Shown in pieces: positions 11,505 to 25,113 of a stretch of 64,000 nt of DNA. Made by a program: the position numbers and the translations under genes. Below the pieces are notes generated by a model. The model ran no database searches and was not told where the DNA came from. It saw only the letters and a list, made by a program, of their open reading frames with translations. Where the stretch lies: NCBI GenBank assembly GCA_025618425.1, contig CM046838.1, positions 18,777,880 through 18,841,879 of the forward strand, given 5' to 3'. The number at the start of each line of letters is the position of its first letter. Position 1 is the first letter of the stretch. This DNA is from Heliocidaris tuberculata. Taxonomy: Eukaryota; Echinodermata; Echinoidea; Camarodonta; Echinometridae.

Positions 11505-14500
11505 ATTTATTTCCACGAGAGTTGCCAAAGCTGTTGTATATGTTATTTTCTTACAATTTTATATATATTTATATTCTACATGTCCCAAATGCACAATTAC
11601 CTAGACGACTTTGTATATAATGAATAATTTTATTCTCTTCATCTCCTCTTCTTCCTGAAAGGCTTATATGTGTCTACAAATTTTGCAGTATTGTTTGGAA
11701 ACATTTCCTACACAATAGATAGAGAATAAAGGTCAATCCGAATGATTCATCTCGGGTAATTGCTAATCAGGATCATTAAAGGTACCGAACGGCATCTAAA
11801 CAATTTGGTATTCCTCTTCTAATGTCGCCTAGCTCATTAAACACTGCCGTAATTGTCTCGCTGCAAATTGCCGGGAAATGTTCCTAATGTCAGTAAACCG
11901 ACCCTGTACAGAGTCAAATGCAAATAAAACACAAGCTCATCTGTCTCGTGTGCATGTGCTAGACTTATAGATGATCGTTTCCTGACGCCAGACTACAACA
12001 CACCATGTCTCGAAAATTGTACATCTATTTTTTTTTTCTTAATGAAAATGCTTTCTTATTGTTTGCTGCAAATGATTAAATAGTATGTCAAGTGGAAGTA
12101 TAATGTGTAAAATAGTTATACCAGCCAGTATTTTGTCTTCTTAAGTTTACAGAAAGATTAAAACAAATTATCCAACAAGAAATAAAGAGCAAAGAGATAA
12201 CAGCAGAATCATAATGCGATATACCACACCCTGTAATACATCGGGCACAACGCCAAACCGATACCAAACCGATTCCATACCGACTGCTTCTTGTCAAGTC
12301 CGTGTGATGTAATGTTTTGTTCGGTTTGCGGTCGGTCTCGTTCGTGTGACTGGCGTGTACTTGTATACAACTTAGCTAAATGAAAAAAAAAAAAAAAAAA
12401 AAAAGAAGCTTATCAAACCATGTTTTTTTCTCGAAATACACTCAGTACCGTACACAGAAACCAAAACAATGAAAAACAACTTGTCTGACTCGGTACAAAT
12501 GACCTTTATCTGCACATGCGCAAATTGTAATTACAGACTGGCTTCTCCTTATATTGTTAGTGATCAAAATACACTATGAGCTATTGTAAAGTTCTTTGAC
12601 TTGTTAGACTCTTTTTGCTTTGTTCTCTCGACATGATGCAGAGGGCATGTTCCTAGCTGCCTAGTTTGTTTTATTACAGGAGATTAAGTGTGATTAAGCA
12701 ACTAACGACTAGGCGGTCTGTAAATTTGTACCAATTATCATTATTAAACTTCGAGTGAAAGATGCATTAGGATAACTCAATTTCGGTTCGGTTGTGCCCT
12801 TATTGTCTCTCTCAACTCCAGGTGGATAGAAAACACTAGGTCAGAAGTAGTTAAAGTTTTTTTTAATATATAAAAAGATCAGTATATTACGTTTTATGGA
12901 CCAGAAAGCCATATTTTCCTCTAATATCTTCTCCTTATACTGAATATATTTTGTTATTACGATTATAATAATTATTGACTTAGTGTTCATCAGAATACGG
13001 ATTTGTTCATTTTAAAAAGCTTTTGAGAAAGTGTAGGTTTTGCCATCCCTACAGATGATAGGTCAATATACCCCCGAAAAATTAAAATGATTTGTTGCGC
13101 AAAACAAAGCGAAAGAACGTCAGCATGTTATCGTTCTTGAATTGGCTAAGATTACATGACAGATTTACGGTGATATTGTTTGTGTCTTTCACCCCATCTC
13201 CCCTCCCACTCAGTGCAAGAGTACACACACTGCGCCACGGCGCTCGAAACAGATAGCGGCACGATAAAAGGGCTTGGGAAGAAAGGAGACGGAAATTGCG
13301 ATACAAAGGAGATGCTTAAAGCGAGACGAAAAGGGAATTTAGATATAGGTTAACAGTGTGCTGAGAATGCAAGTAGGATGGAACCCCCAGTACTATAATT
13401 TCTTTGCTTGGGTGGTTAGTTGCTGGCCACCAAGATGAATCGATCCACCATGTGTCCACGATCGCTATGAAACAAGAACTAATCTGATTCTAGCAATGAG
13501 GCAATTTAGATTATCCGGCTACATGTATGCATAACATTACGTGACAGAGTACTTTAATTTGCTATAACCGAACGAAGGGGTTGTTATATGATAGTTGTTT
13601 TGTTTCGAACAGTTCGATATGGTGAATGAAGAGGCAATGTATTGAATATAATCATTTTGTTTTGTCGAGATGCGAATTCCAATATATGTTTTCTTTACAT
13701 ATTTGTTTATTTTTTTCATTTCACGCAATCTGACTTTATTCAACCATAAATATATCGTCTGAATTTCAGTAATTATAAGTGTTATCTTAGGCTTAGATGT
13801 ATAGAAACAGAGAGGATAGTAATAACACACATTTTCAGTCAGTAAAATGCATGGAGCTGCAATACGCATAATTATTTAATTCGTATATACGGCAACTCGA
13901 ATAGAACCTCGTTAGAATCATCTTATTTTTCTTAGAAGGAGTCGGTCGCAGCGAAACGGTCATTTTCAGCAACCATGAATAGCCGGTAATCATGGTTATT
14001 AATCATGTAACTTCACAAAACAGCCGATTAGTTTACTTCAGTGCATATAAGCACGATATTTCTTTTCACTCAGTGTAATTGCAGGCAGTTGGAAAGCAAT
14101 ACACTATTATGAAATGAAAATTCGCTGAAAATGAATAGACCATAAATATTTATACGTAGTTTCATCCTGATTTATAATAGCGATTAATACGAAATAACGT
14201 CTCCAAGCCAATGCAGACATTACTATTGAGAACATATATATGGAGTGCTTTACATATATTATTATTTGGAGCGATTTGGAGCGATAAGTAAGATCAGTAT
14301 CAAGAGTAAGATGTATGAATATAAGTAATTATCGGTAGGCTTTTTTGCTTGGCATAATTTATCGCAACCAGCGTCTTTGCACGTGATCGTCACCAATACG
14401 CGATATCAGCCATAGAACAATAAAGCCTTTTATGATTATCACTTGATTTTCTGCGGTAGAATTTGATGCGATGGAGTTGATATTATGAGCCACAAGTTAA

Positions 14501-15008
14501 AAATATGTGTTTTTAGTATACTGATGTACTTAGGTTGAGTATATACTCACGGTCTGCCATTGGATCTGAAATGTATCTTTAAATAAGAAAATAAGGAATC
14601 TGCACCTTTGTTTATCGAAGCTCATGGATCTGGATCTGTGTTAGATGTGGAAGTATTGATGGTTTTTTTTTTCCCATCATGGTTAATTTGGGTTCATCTC
14701 TTGTTCTTCCTGAGTAATGGGGGAGAGGATTTGTCCTAGCATTGGTTATGAATAACAATCATGCTATCTACTTGAATAAATCAATTGGAACGGCCATAGG
14801 CAGATTCTTGGACACGTGATTACACAATTCTAGTCAGCACAATATTGAAATGCAGATTTGAGTCATTCGCTTTCATCCTTGTATAATGGTCATTTTGCAT
14901 AAGCTGCACGCATAGTGTAATTATTTCAGTTAACTCTTCTCGCATCTTTTCAAATCCGAATATGAATACTTTGTGCATACTTGTTTTGAATTGAGAAACA
15001 GATGTCCT
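11505..15008. other. Unique AT-rich sequence, no gene seen
   Basis: Contains a poly-A run at 12383-12404 and otherwise no recognisable repeat. Minus-strand ORFs at 12088, 13082 and 13537 have no motifs and no supporting splice pattern. Confidence 0.5.
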
Positions 15009-15172
15009 GGGCCCCGTTGCATAAAACTTACCATTAATGGTAACTCTGCAATTAATGGTAACTACCATGGTAACATCACTCAACAGCCAATCAAAATCAA
15101 GGTTTCCATGGGCGTTACCATTGATGGCAAAGTTACCGTTAATGGTAAGTTTTATGTTAAGCAACGGGGCCC
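15009..15172. mobile_element. Palindromic MITE, GGGCCCCGTTGCATAAAACT family, copy 1
   Basis: TIRs begin GGGCCCCGTTGCATAAAACT and continue through TTACCATTAATGGTAA. The interior carries CAGCCAATCAAAATCAAGG. The right arm has a 4-base interruption near 15157-15161 (TATGTTAAGC). Overlapping ORFs on both strands at 14820-15206 are transposon-derived. A second copy in opposite orientation is at 43439-43596. Confidence 0.9.
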
Positions 15173-17444
15173 TGGTTTCAATATCATAATTTTGCAAATG
15201 TTATGAGTAACATTAAGGCCAACAATAGCGAGTGAGGTGGGAAATCTATTAAAGTGATTCTGATTTCCTGTAATAGAACCAATGTGAATGTTGACTCAGC
15301 AGTATCCTGTTCAATTAAACATAGTTATTGACTCTTTCTATTAAATGAACTATTCTGAATCATTAGCACGACAGTGTTACATCACTTTGACGTATGTATA
15401 CTATTCATTAAGAGAAATGATTGTGGATGCATCACATCATCACAAATTAATCTGTAATGTTATGCAAACCGTGGGCCACCCGATTTCTAATAATAGACTC
15501 CGTGATCCAAAACGACCCCAGCAAATTTTATTCGGACACTTGTTCAAGACTTATAATTTTGTCTCTGTCTGAGAACTGTTGAAAGGTAAGTTTTGAAGAT
15601 TTTGGCGGCACTGCTTGGCTAGTGTGTTTGAGTTGTGTTGGAGTTTATTTGTTTAATCACGGAAATAAAAGGCTTGCTATCAGCTAAACGCTGCTTCTCA
15701 GCAAGGTCGTGAAATACACTTCAATATATTAAAAATGAATATAAGATAAAAATGAAATATGAAAAACAGTTTTGCGAATATGAACATTTTAAGAAAGTAA
15801 AAGGTATTTGGATTGAAATTTTGGACAATTATTTTCGTAATTGTTGGGTAGCTATATAGTACGTATTGTGTAACTTTAAAGCGGCCCCTGTCTATCAAAC
15901 TCATAGGATATAACGATAGTCATGCAGTCAGATCAACAGGTAAGAAACTAACGTGGTTATGCAAAGACTACACACCGGGTGTGCACCTCTCAGACGCGCT
16001 CTAATTGGCCAACATTGTCCACTGGGCACTTTCTATTCAACGTTGAATCTTATATTAACACCTCCGAAACCCCTGGAGAGGAAAAGAAGAATTAAGAAGC
16101 GAAAATCGATGGTGAGATAACTCCTCACCGGGGCCGCATGCATGATCTCTAATTGTGTGGCAATCATGAAAAGACGATGAAGGTTGGTATAATTCAATAG
16201 GGACAACGAGCTGGGACGAGAAGCAGACGATATAATTATACCGATAGTGTTTACCGATCACATAGACGGGCGGGCGAAAAAAAAGGGACAACGTTGTTAC
16301 GGTATGAAACGGGGCAAAATATATGTGTATGAGATCCATTGATACAGACTGAGAAACAACAACAACAAAAACAACAAATTATATTAATATCAAATTGTAT
16401 GAATATGATTTTAGAGAATAATTATAATTCTTAAATTAGAACTCTTGAGTATAGGGGTTTGTAAACTGTTTATACATATCAATTTTTAATAACAACTAAT
16501 ACATTTTGCAATCTGAAAAAGAACATGAGCATTTATACAGTATCTCAGGAAAATTTGGGGAGGCTCACCGATTATGTAATATTATACCTACATGTACAAC
16601 TGATTATGAAAGACTGTTGAAAATTGACTATGAAATTATATTTCTGTCATAACAACTAAGTTCTGTAAACTGATTATAAAGGGCATGGCAAGTTCAAGCT
16701 ATTTCGTCCTATATGTTGCCAACCGCATCTAAGATTTTAGTATATCTGAAATCTGATATCTAGTAAAAAGATATTTCCATGCCAATTTAAGTTTACATCT
16801 CCATAATACTTTGTAACGCGTGGGACATACGTTGGACTTGCAAAAAACACGATTTTATATTCCAGAAGGGGTTTTAATCCGTCATTGAATTGTGTTTGGC
16901 CAAGTTATGAGAGACCAAGAGCATGATTATGACATGACAAGGGTATGTTAAACCAAGGAAATCAATTCCCGTCAACATCTTGCTCATGTATCATCAGTCA
17001 ACACAGAATCTCAAATTGAGCTCGGAACATGTACAGAATATTAAAATAATCACCTTCTTCGACACTCAATTCTCTACGCTTCAAGATTGATTGAAGTCCT
17101 ATGTCGTGTCGAAGGAATTGACATTTAAACATAATGTACCTTTATTAATGTGAGCAGTGTTTTTTTTTTTTATATATATATTTTGCCAGGCAACGCCTAT
17201 ACTACGACTAAATTGGTAATACATCAATAAGATTGCTATCAGAGGCGGCTCCATGTTTTGTAAAGAGGCACAATGCCTAAAATCATTCAAAGGCAAACAA
17301 ATACAATTTGAAAAGAGGAGGGGCACATTTTGGAAGTTATGTACTAATGGCAATTCCATTTTTAAAAAAGGGGGGGGGGGCACAGGCAAGTTGTGCTCCC
17401 ACCTAAATCCGTAAGTGGTGGAAGTCAAATCTAAATGATTTCAG
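15173..17444. other. Mostly unique sequence, one weak exon candidate
   Basis: Apart from the possible small exon at 15860-15939, no gene or repeat is recognised. A GTAAGT donor-like site at 15584 follows a frame that is closed just upstream. Minus-strand ORFs near 16055 and 17099 look like chance. Confidence 0.4.
15860..15939 (+). CDS. Weak candidate internal exon
   Basis: An open frame reading CVTLKRPLSIKLIGYNDSHA and onward ends at a good 5' splice site (CAG|GTAAGA). The acceptor is weak: either TATATAG before 15860 or TTTAAAG before 15882. The exon would end in phase 1, which is what the exon at 31686 needs upstream, but that match has a one-in-three chance and would require a 15.7-kb intron. 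Confidence 0.15.
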
Positions 17445-17513
17445 AAGCCTAAACCCTCCAGATTGAGGTTATATCTGGGTTTTCTAAAATCACAATTACG
17501 CAGCCTAACGGAG
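17445..17513 (+). CDS. Weak candidate 69-bp exon
   Basis: A segment lies between ATGATTTCAG and GAG|GTAAGTA, both good splice-site matches, with exactly one open frame of 23 codons (basic and leucine-rich). It is too short to recognise, and short decoys of this kind are common. Confidence 0.12.
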
Positions 17514-17997
17514 GTAAGTAGGAATCGGTTTGAAGTTTGGATGTTTTGAGAACAGCATGCTAAACAGGCTATCTTCTCTCATTTGTGGCATTTTGAATGC
17601 TATGCAGCTGCAGGTTTACTATCAGGATCACTGTTCAGAATATAAAATGGAAAGAAATGTCCTACTCCTAGAACGCTGCATGTCCTTTTCCAATTTCATG
17701 TCAGTTTCTTGAACTGTAATTTAAAGCATGGTTGACAGAAAATATTCAACTCGTTGTTGTTTTGCTTTATGATGGAATATTTTAGTACCGGGAGACATTA
17801 GCTTTTGGCACTCACCATTCCTGATCGTTTATCCGAGACGGCAACGATTCATCAAAATGCTAATTGTATGCCCCCTTCAATAATGTATACTAGGGAACTC
17901 GAAGGAAAATATCAAATGTACTCGCATTCCCTGAAAATAAGTAGGGCCAGGCGAATTGTGTTTGAAGCATAGAGAATAATTCAGATGTATTTGAAAG

Positions 17998-18039
17998 AGA
18001 GAGAGGGGGGGGGGGGCGTGATACAGATAGAATTGAGAC

Positions 18040-18094
<55 letters not shown>

Positions 18095-18147
18095 GAGAGA
18101 GGGAGAGAAAGAGAGACAGGTGGACATTCAGACAAGAGATACTTAGT

Positions 18148-18184
<37 letters not shown>

Positions 18185-18185
18185 A
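17998..18185. repeat. Compound GA microsatellite with poly-G
   Basis: Two long GA arrays and a G run. The 193-codon Ser/Leu/Pro minus ORF at 17890-18471 reads through it and is not a gene. Confidence 0.95.
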
Positions 18186-18592
18186 AGGGAGAACTAGTAT
18201 AGTATAATAGAAGGATGAGAGAGGGAAAGAATGAGAAGATGGACAGATAGAGGAAGAATATCAGATTGGGTAATTTAATTGGAGGCCGCGGGAAAGTGAA
18301 GGGGAGACTAGGATGGATCGTGATCGGAATCATACAAGTTAATAGCCAGGATATATGTTCGCTTCTTACATTCCCTAAAATAGAAGAGGGTGAATGTTCA
18401 GGTGGAATTGGATATCCCGACGTATTACTCTCACACAAATCCTCATTTCTTCGAAGTATTAGTTCTGCCAAGTCGCGTTATAACTGGGCTGGTTCATTGC
18501 TCATGATGTATTATTGAGCCGAAGTCGCCCAATTTTAAGCCTCTTATTTTGACGATGCTGCCACTACTCACTTAAATAAGCACCATTACTTT

Positions 18593-18762
18593 GGGGGGGG
18601 GGGGGATTTTGGGGATGCTGTCCTATATGCAGCATGTGCAGTGCATCATCTCCCGAGATCAATAACCTTCAGAATGTGATCCGATCTGCTATATTTCACC
18701 TGATCGCTGATTTACCCCCCCCCCCCTCCCCACCACCACCACACACAAACGCACACGCACAA
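18593..18762. repeat. Poly-G, poly-C and CA-rich tracts
   Basis: A G run at 18593-18605, a C run at 18715-18726 and CCA/CACA simple sequence follow each other. The plus ORF at 18634-19011 depends on them for its Pro/His content. Confidence 0.85.
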
Positions 18763-19034
18763 ACCAGCCCACACATACATAGATACATAAACAAAGTGTC
18801 GTATCTAAACAATAATGTACAGAGGGTGAGGCAGCAGCATGCTTCTAAGACCGGGGAGGGGAATGGGGCGTTCTGCATCTGGAAAGCCCCGCATGGCCAT
18901 GGTCGCTTTCTGATGAGCCTTCACATGCGAGGGGCGTACACAGAGTTCACCCTCAGTATGCTGGATACGCCACAGATCTATGCGACTATACGGCTACTCC
19001 ATGATGATTAAACAATCTTTATTAGCCATATTCC

Positions 19035-19182
19035 TGGGGAGCGTTTCATGAAAGGAAGTTGTCGGATATTTTATCCGACAACTGTTATAAGCTACTGAAA
19101 TCCTTGCATCTGATTGGCTGAGAGCAAATTTGTCGGATAAAATATCTGACAAGTCCTTTCATGAAACGCCCCCCCCCCCCCC
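19035..19182. mobile_element. Palindromic MITE, GCGTTTCATGAAAGGA family
   Basis: TIRs pair GGGGAGCGTTTCATGAAAGG with CCTTTCATGAAACGCCCC. Inner arms carry GTCGGATATTTTATCCGACA and its counterpart. The interior includes ATTGGCTGAGAGCAAATTTG, matching in reverse complement the interior of the 44499 element, so the two are related. The right end runs into a long C tract. Confidence 0.85.
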
Positions 19183-20449
19183 TGAAAGGGTTTGGACTAG
19201 TTTCACGGCTACAAACGTGCTTCTAATATTTCTGGGTTAATACATCTGTGCACATGCTCTCCATTGGCTCGATTACCTCATGGCACAGATATAGTAATGA
19301 CTATGAAATGGATATCGATATAGGTGATGGGTGCATCGTTTCATAACACTTGGCCTATCGTCTGCAATGCGGATGACACGGTTCAACTATTAATTCGGAC
19401 ATGGTGTCCTTATAACCGTTATACTCCTTCGTCAATTTTCCCATCTATCTTTTCTGGCCTTATCATCTTTATTCATGCTTAGAAAGAGAGAGACACAGAA
19501 AAATGAAAATAAATAAAAGGAAATGGGGATTGATAGAAATGGGAGGAGAGGGAGAGAGAGAGGGAGAGAGGGTGTGGGAGATTGAGAACGATGGAATAAA
19601 AGAGAAATGGAAGAGAGAGAAGGGGTGTGAACAGACAAAGCTACAATGACATGGGGAGTGATACAAAAAGGAGAAACATATAGAAGAGAAAAGGAGAGAG
19701 AAAAAATAAGAGAGGAGAGAGATGGAGATAGGGAGAGAGAGAGGGGGGGGGGGGGAGAGAGATGAATGAACCTATGATACCTGCCTTTGTCTAAAAATGA
19801 CTTCAAAGAATGACCAAATTTCTTCAACTTGCTAGAGGAACCAAACAAATTTCATTTAGCTGAACCCATAAAAGGTAACCCAATACGATCTCAACCAGCG
19901 ACAATTTGGTATCTCCGTCAAATACCAACATCATCTTCTCCCTGTTTCTACCAACCCCCCGTTCAGATCTTTAAGATCGCATCACCCCAGGCGAGGCACC
20001 CTTCCACTTTGTCTTCAATCCCTTATTAAATTTGACTTTCTTCCAGGATGCCTATCTGAGATGGAAAAAAGCAGAAAATGAGTGAAAAACATGTTTGTAA
20101 ACTGAGTAATTGGGAGGGCCCTTGGGGGTTGCTAGGCCATGTATTGTCATGCCACCAAGATACTTTTTGCCACACCCCTCGGGGTAACCTAGATATCGGT
20201 GAGACAAAGCATCTATGTTCAAACTTTGTCCCGTTGTGTGGAAGTGTTAGTGTTGTCTTAAAAGTCAGAATATTTCTCTCAGTAGTTGGTGTTAATCATT
20301 AAATTCCATGAATTCTTTACAGTTATATTAGAGATATATTGCATAGGTTAATCAAAATACAAATGGAATGTCTTGTTTTAGTATGACTAGTCCCAGCATT
20401 CTATTTCCAGTATCCCTCTTGTGACGCCCCATATAAAGTGAGTTCTCTG
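19183..20449. other. GA-rich tract and unique sequence, no gene seen
   Basis: GA-rich purine sequence occupies about 19480-19765 and produces Ser/Pro/Leu minus-strand ORFs. The 74-codon plus ORF at 20078-20302 has several Cys and Trp residues but no motif or splice support. Confidence 0.5.
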
Positions 20450-20870
20450 TTAACCCTTTCGAGACAATTGACCACATTTTGTGGTTTGGCCCAATAACTT
20501 TTGATTTAAAGCCTTAAAAAATATACCAGATGCATGAGTGGAAAGAGCAAAATTTCTGCACATACTGTGTCCATTTTTGTTGCATGATCATATTGCGTTC
20601 GATGCCAGGAATTTTAAAAAGGAGAATAAGCTTGAACATCCTTAAACTGACAACACATTGAGAGGTTCAAAAATCATTGTGTTTTTTTTTGTCCAAATTG
20701 GCAACCTTTTCAACTTTTCGACAAAGTTCCTAATCATGTATATTATTTTCAAGACATTACATCTTACTAGAACCACGTAAGCACTAAAAGAAAAATATTA
20801 TTGCTGCCAATTTGCAGAACAAAATGTGGTCAATTGAGCTCTTAAATAATTCCTGTGCTGAAAGGGTTAA
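20450..20870. mobile_element. TTAA-flanked MITE
   Basis: The left end TTAACCCTTTCGAG is matched by the right end GCTGAAAGGGTTAA. A second matched block, AATTGACCACATTTTGT at about 20467-20483, pairs with ACAAAATGTGGTCAATT at 20820-20836; the right arm has about 20 extra bases between the two blocks. TTAA at both edges fits TTAA-targeting elements such as the piggyBac or Kolobok superfamilies, but no transposase is present to decide. Confidence 0.75.
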
Positions 20871-21994
20871 AAACGAACAAATTCATGTAGAGCGAAAGTA
20901 TGCTTGAACGCAACCATTTCCCCATTCCGTAGGCCCGCTTTTCACTTAGGCTGGAAAATTCATTTCAGATCCATTGTTATAAAAGAGAGAATACCCCCAT
21001 GATTTACCAAAATTAAACTGCTAGACTTTGGCAAATCAATCGATCAGATAAGATATTCATTCTGCATGCTGATGAAATTTTAGGAAAATGAATGAAAACC
21101 TCAGATAATTCGAAGTCAAGTTCAGCAAATGTCACCACTTTCGATTGTTTTTGACCTTGCTGCAATATTTCTGTAGTGGCGCAAAAATTGTATGAATATA
21201 TGTCAAATAACTTCTGTTCCTTCTGAAATTCAGAGAGAAAGAAGCACATTTCAGCTTATAAGATATATGATCTTCGCTTCCCACTTGTGTAGTAAGCAAG
21301 AAACTGATGCTATAATGACTTCCATCATGCAGTTCCATTGTATATCATTGTGGCTAATTTTTGTGTTGAGGAATGGGGGAGCAGCAATGCGAATTATGAC
21401 ACGCGTGTTCGTGCGGAGACAACAAATCAAGCAAATCTCCAGGCTCGTCCCAAGATAGTTGTTCGCCATTAAGAAACCCTGATGCGACTCACGCCTTCTG
21501 ATTTCCCTGCTGATATTGTTTCTTCTGCTTGGCCAATATTTTATCTGTTTAGTATTTCGTTTTTAATCGCACGTTGCAAAGCCGCCACCCTCTTCAAATT
21601 GGTACGCGAGGGATGCGGGCCAGGAAACAACTTTGTTGAGTGCTCTTGGCAAAGTGTGATTCACTCGTGTATGGCATAAGGGGGAAAATGAAATATGGGA
21701 GAGAGAGTGAGAAGGGTATGAGAGGTTAGTATGGAGGCACAAGTAGAAAAAGTAGAAACACGAAAGGACAAAAAATGCTTTATTACAAGCAAAATGAAGA
21801 TAATAAAGAGAGGGGGGTATTGAAACGGAAAAGAAATATAGAGGAATAACGAAGGAAGAGGAAGACATCGAGGGTACTGTGAGAAAAGAAAAAAAAAGTG
21901 TCTGTAATTAATAAAACATGGATGTGAGTTTAGAGGGCAATCAACACTCTCGATATTCCATGAAGTAACATAATGGAAATGCTCACCCTCCCGC
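20871..21994. other. Unique sequence, no gene seen
   Basis: ORFs of 65-126 codons occur on both strands from 21013 to 22041 but overlap one another, lack motifs, and in part ride on purine-rich DNA (21690-21890). Confidence 0.5.
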
Positions 21995-21997
21995 AAT

Positions 21998-22310
21998 TTG
22001 CGATCAAACAATAAATCACTTCTAACAGTACCTTCCACCAATACCCTATCTTACGGTTCACGATCTTTCCAAGCAGCATCCCCTCAGCTCTGGAACAACC
22101 TACCAGAATGTATCAAACAAGCAGACTCAACCGAAAAATTGAAGTCTATGTTAAAAACTTATTTGTTCATCCAATTGTGTCAATTTCTCTTTACCCAATC
22201 TTTTGATCCATCATGACTGAAACTACCCCTCTCCTTCTACCTCTATTATTTTCTTTTCAGCGCATAGAGACCCTGTGGTGATAAGCGCTATTTTTCATTA
22301 TTATTAAAGA
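21998..22310 (+). mobile_element. 3' fragment of a non-LTR retrotransposon (LINE)
   Basis: The 72-codon frame at 21998-22216 encodes SFQAASPQLWNNLPECIK followed by STEKLKSMLKTYLF. The pattern R-S-F-x-x-A-x-P-x-L-W-N-x-L-P then F/L-K-x-x-L-K-T-x-L-F is the characteristic C-terminal tail of reverse transcriptase ORFs of CR1/L2-type and related LINEs. It is followed by a short 3' UTR (GTGATAAGCGCTAT) and an ATT-repeat end at about 22294-22307. The reverse transcriptase catalytic region is absent upstream, consistent with 5' truncation, so the copy cannot be autonomous. Confidence 0.75.
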
Positions 22311-23373
22311 GATATTACGCTGAATATGATAAGAAGACTTAGAGGAGTCTGACCTGTGCAAAGCCGAAGAATACGAGTACGTTGCTCACAAAGGCATCGT
22401 TATCATAGAAACAGAAATTTATTATTTGCCCAGACAAGTATCGACATTTACACCAAGGGTATAATAGTGAGAGGGAGAGAGGGAAAAAGATAGAGAGAAG
22501 GAGAAAAGTTATCCAAAAAAGTTGGAGGAAAAGAAGACAGATTAAAATACCACTGGATGGAGTTCGAAAGCCCATTGCCATTTTAAATGCAGCTGACTGT
22601 AGGCTTTTTATATGCTGGAAAGAGCGCTACCAAGACATCACATCTGACAGCCTTGCTTTTTAGTTCAGATGAAGTGTCGCTATCGTTTATTCCCAAATCA
22701 GTTGGAATCTCAGAAGAAATTAAACTGCATATATGGAGGAGACATCCAAGAAGGCCCAGCGCCATTTAACTTTAAATATCTTCTTGGAGAAAGCAGATGA
22801 ATTTTCCCAGAATAGAAGGAACATTAATCATCCCAAGATAAAACAAATATCTTGCGGTCAGTGACAAGAATAGATACATTCCGATATTGGACTCGACTAT
22901 CGGACTTATCCTCCTTTCAAATATTGGGATATGTTTCATTTCATATGCGCATAGGCTCAATCTTTCAAGGTCTGCTTTGAGCGGATCAAACGGTTATAGC
23001 GGCAAACTAAGCAAGACCCCAGAGTAAATAAAATTGCAACATAGATCAAACGAAAGAGACGGGGTGGTGGGGCGTACGTACATTGCTCCTGACATAAAGT
23101 GACCATGATAACAATGTTGATGTACCTTTATGCTCGTGTTTGTGCCTTACGCTAATGATTATTAGGTGCGAAGTAGGGAGCATTATATGGAAGAGATCTT
23201 TTTTTTTTACGACGGTCATCACTACGTTTCTTTCAAACTGGGAATAACTCTAAATGTAAGCGGGACCTATCAATTTAGAGGCGCTACCTGTTTCCCTTAA
23301 AGCTTCGCTCAATAGTTCTTCACAGTGAATAAAGAAAATGATAGACGCATTAATTCTCAATGTTTTAACTAAA

Positions 23374-23398
<25 letters not shown>
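23374..23398. repeat. (GT)n microsatellite
   Basis: About twelve GT units. Confidence 0.95.
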
Positions 23399-23404
<6 letters not shown>

Positions 23405-24267
23405 TAAAATAAAATTACTATCGCTTAAACCTTCAGTTCAATGCTTAAAGATATTCCTTTAGAAATATGTCCATATCGCTTAACGGGTCAGGGCGGTGTA
23501 AAGGTAAGCCAACGCGGCATCTTATCTCGGAAACTTCAAGTGACTATTCCATGACGATGCAATATCGGCGCCATAAAACGGCCCCTTTTATGGGCCTCTG
23601 GCATGCGATAGCCAGTACTTAATGCTCAGCCCTTAAAGTGACGGATGATAAGGGTCTACTTCATCTCAAGAACAGAGCATTATTAAAGCATATAATCTGG
23701 AAATGGATTATAGGTATAAACTGACAACCCACACTGAACCGACATAGGAATGACAGATAAAGCCACCACCAATGTTTTCTTTACTGTAAATCAGATTATA
23801 ATCAAAACTTCCTTAGGTAAATGTTAATCACTAAAGATAAAAAAAAGAGTAAAACGACAGTGCCTTTATAAAAGCTTCTTTAGATCTTCCATTCATTCCA
23901 TTTAGTGCGTAGTTGTGTTAAAACATAATTTTTCAAGTATAAATTTTCGTTTGATTTATCCATGGATAGACGATGGTCTCGTGGTATCATGAGGTATAAA
24001 TTCACAACAAAATTAGAGCAAACAAACCCGAAATAATCTTTAGAATTTTTTAAAAAGTATCATTAGAATGTTTATGAAACAGATCTACATTTTAGCTCTA
24101 TGAGCTCGACAGCACTTCACTGAAAAGGTTCCGACTAAAGAGAAGCTCAACTATACAGGGCGTCATCATGACATTAAGTTTTGTTTGTATTTGCATGTTC
24201 TGAATTATTATTTTTTGAATGGATGAAATTGCATTCGATTGAACGTTTGAACAAAAAAAGAAAAAAG

Positions 24268-24269
<2 letters not shown>

Positions 24270-24298
<29 letters not shown>

Positions 24299-24306
24299 CA
24301 AAACAG
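24270..24306. repeat. (AAAAC)n repeat
   Basis: Seven near-perfect pentamer units following an A-rich stretch. Confidence 0.9.
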
Positions 24307-25113
24307 AGAAGTAGATATTAAACCAAAAAGACTATTATATATTTTAAGTCATGAACATAATAGAAGACAACATTGCAGGACTACGTATTCACATGCGTGT
24401 ACCAATGTGACACTAAAATGAAAATCAATACATCTGTTCTGCTCCAATTCGTAATTTTTCAGTTTTTCAATTTAACTTTCAGGGTTTTATTGTTGCTAAA
24501 AAACTAGAACTACGTGAACATTCGAGAAAATGACATTTTGGTAAACACTTACTAGACACTCTTAATAAAAAGCTTCACATGTAGGAAAAGTTACATTCTT
24601 ACAACCCAAAAAGATAACCTCATTAATATTGAAACAAAATGCAATAAAGCTATAGTACTTCTTTTGATTGGAAAAGTGCATTTGGAAAAGAGATGTTTTG
24701 TTTGAATCGGGAAGTTAGCCTCGGAAAGATTAAAACGATTATTGCTCCACCCTAGAAAATTTTGCCTTACATGAATGTCGTGGTTTGAAGGCCTGTCGTT
24801 GCAAGAAAGAGACGTTTTTTTTTTTTTTTTTAATACAGTAGACGGTGCCAGAAAATATGGGGAGAGAGAATAAAAACGTTTGTTTGTTGACACTTAAAAA
24901 TATCGTTTGAAGTCAAATGGTATGCTTAGGACTTGGATGCGCAATCCTCTCCAAAGGAGGAAATTAATTTGAATCTTCTGGACTCGGTTGACCACAAACT
25001 TCTCATTTTACATACTTGTGTAGATTGCTACACTATTTTGTTTCTGATTTCCATTCGATTAATCATTCTACTCTTCCGGGTCCTGTGATTATTTCCCTTT
25101 GTAGTTTCGCCAA

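Larger units (their letters stand above)
22320..25100. other. Unique AT-rich sequence with small simple repeats, no gene seen
   Basis: Contains a GT repeat at 23374-23398 and an (AAAAC)n run at 24270-24306. The overlapping opposite-strand ORFs at 22583-22769 have no recognisable features. Confidence 0.5.

Noticed and set aside
15570..15590. GTAAGT donor after the ORF at 15345-15572
   Set aside because: The frames that are open further upstream have stops shortly before the donor, so no coding exon ends there.
17890..18471. 193-codon minus-strand ORF
   Set aside because: Its length comes from GA microsatellites, which have no stop in that frame; the composition is Ser/Leu/Pro only.
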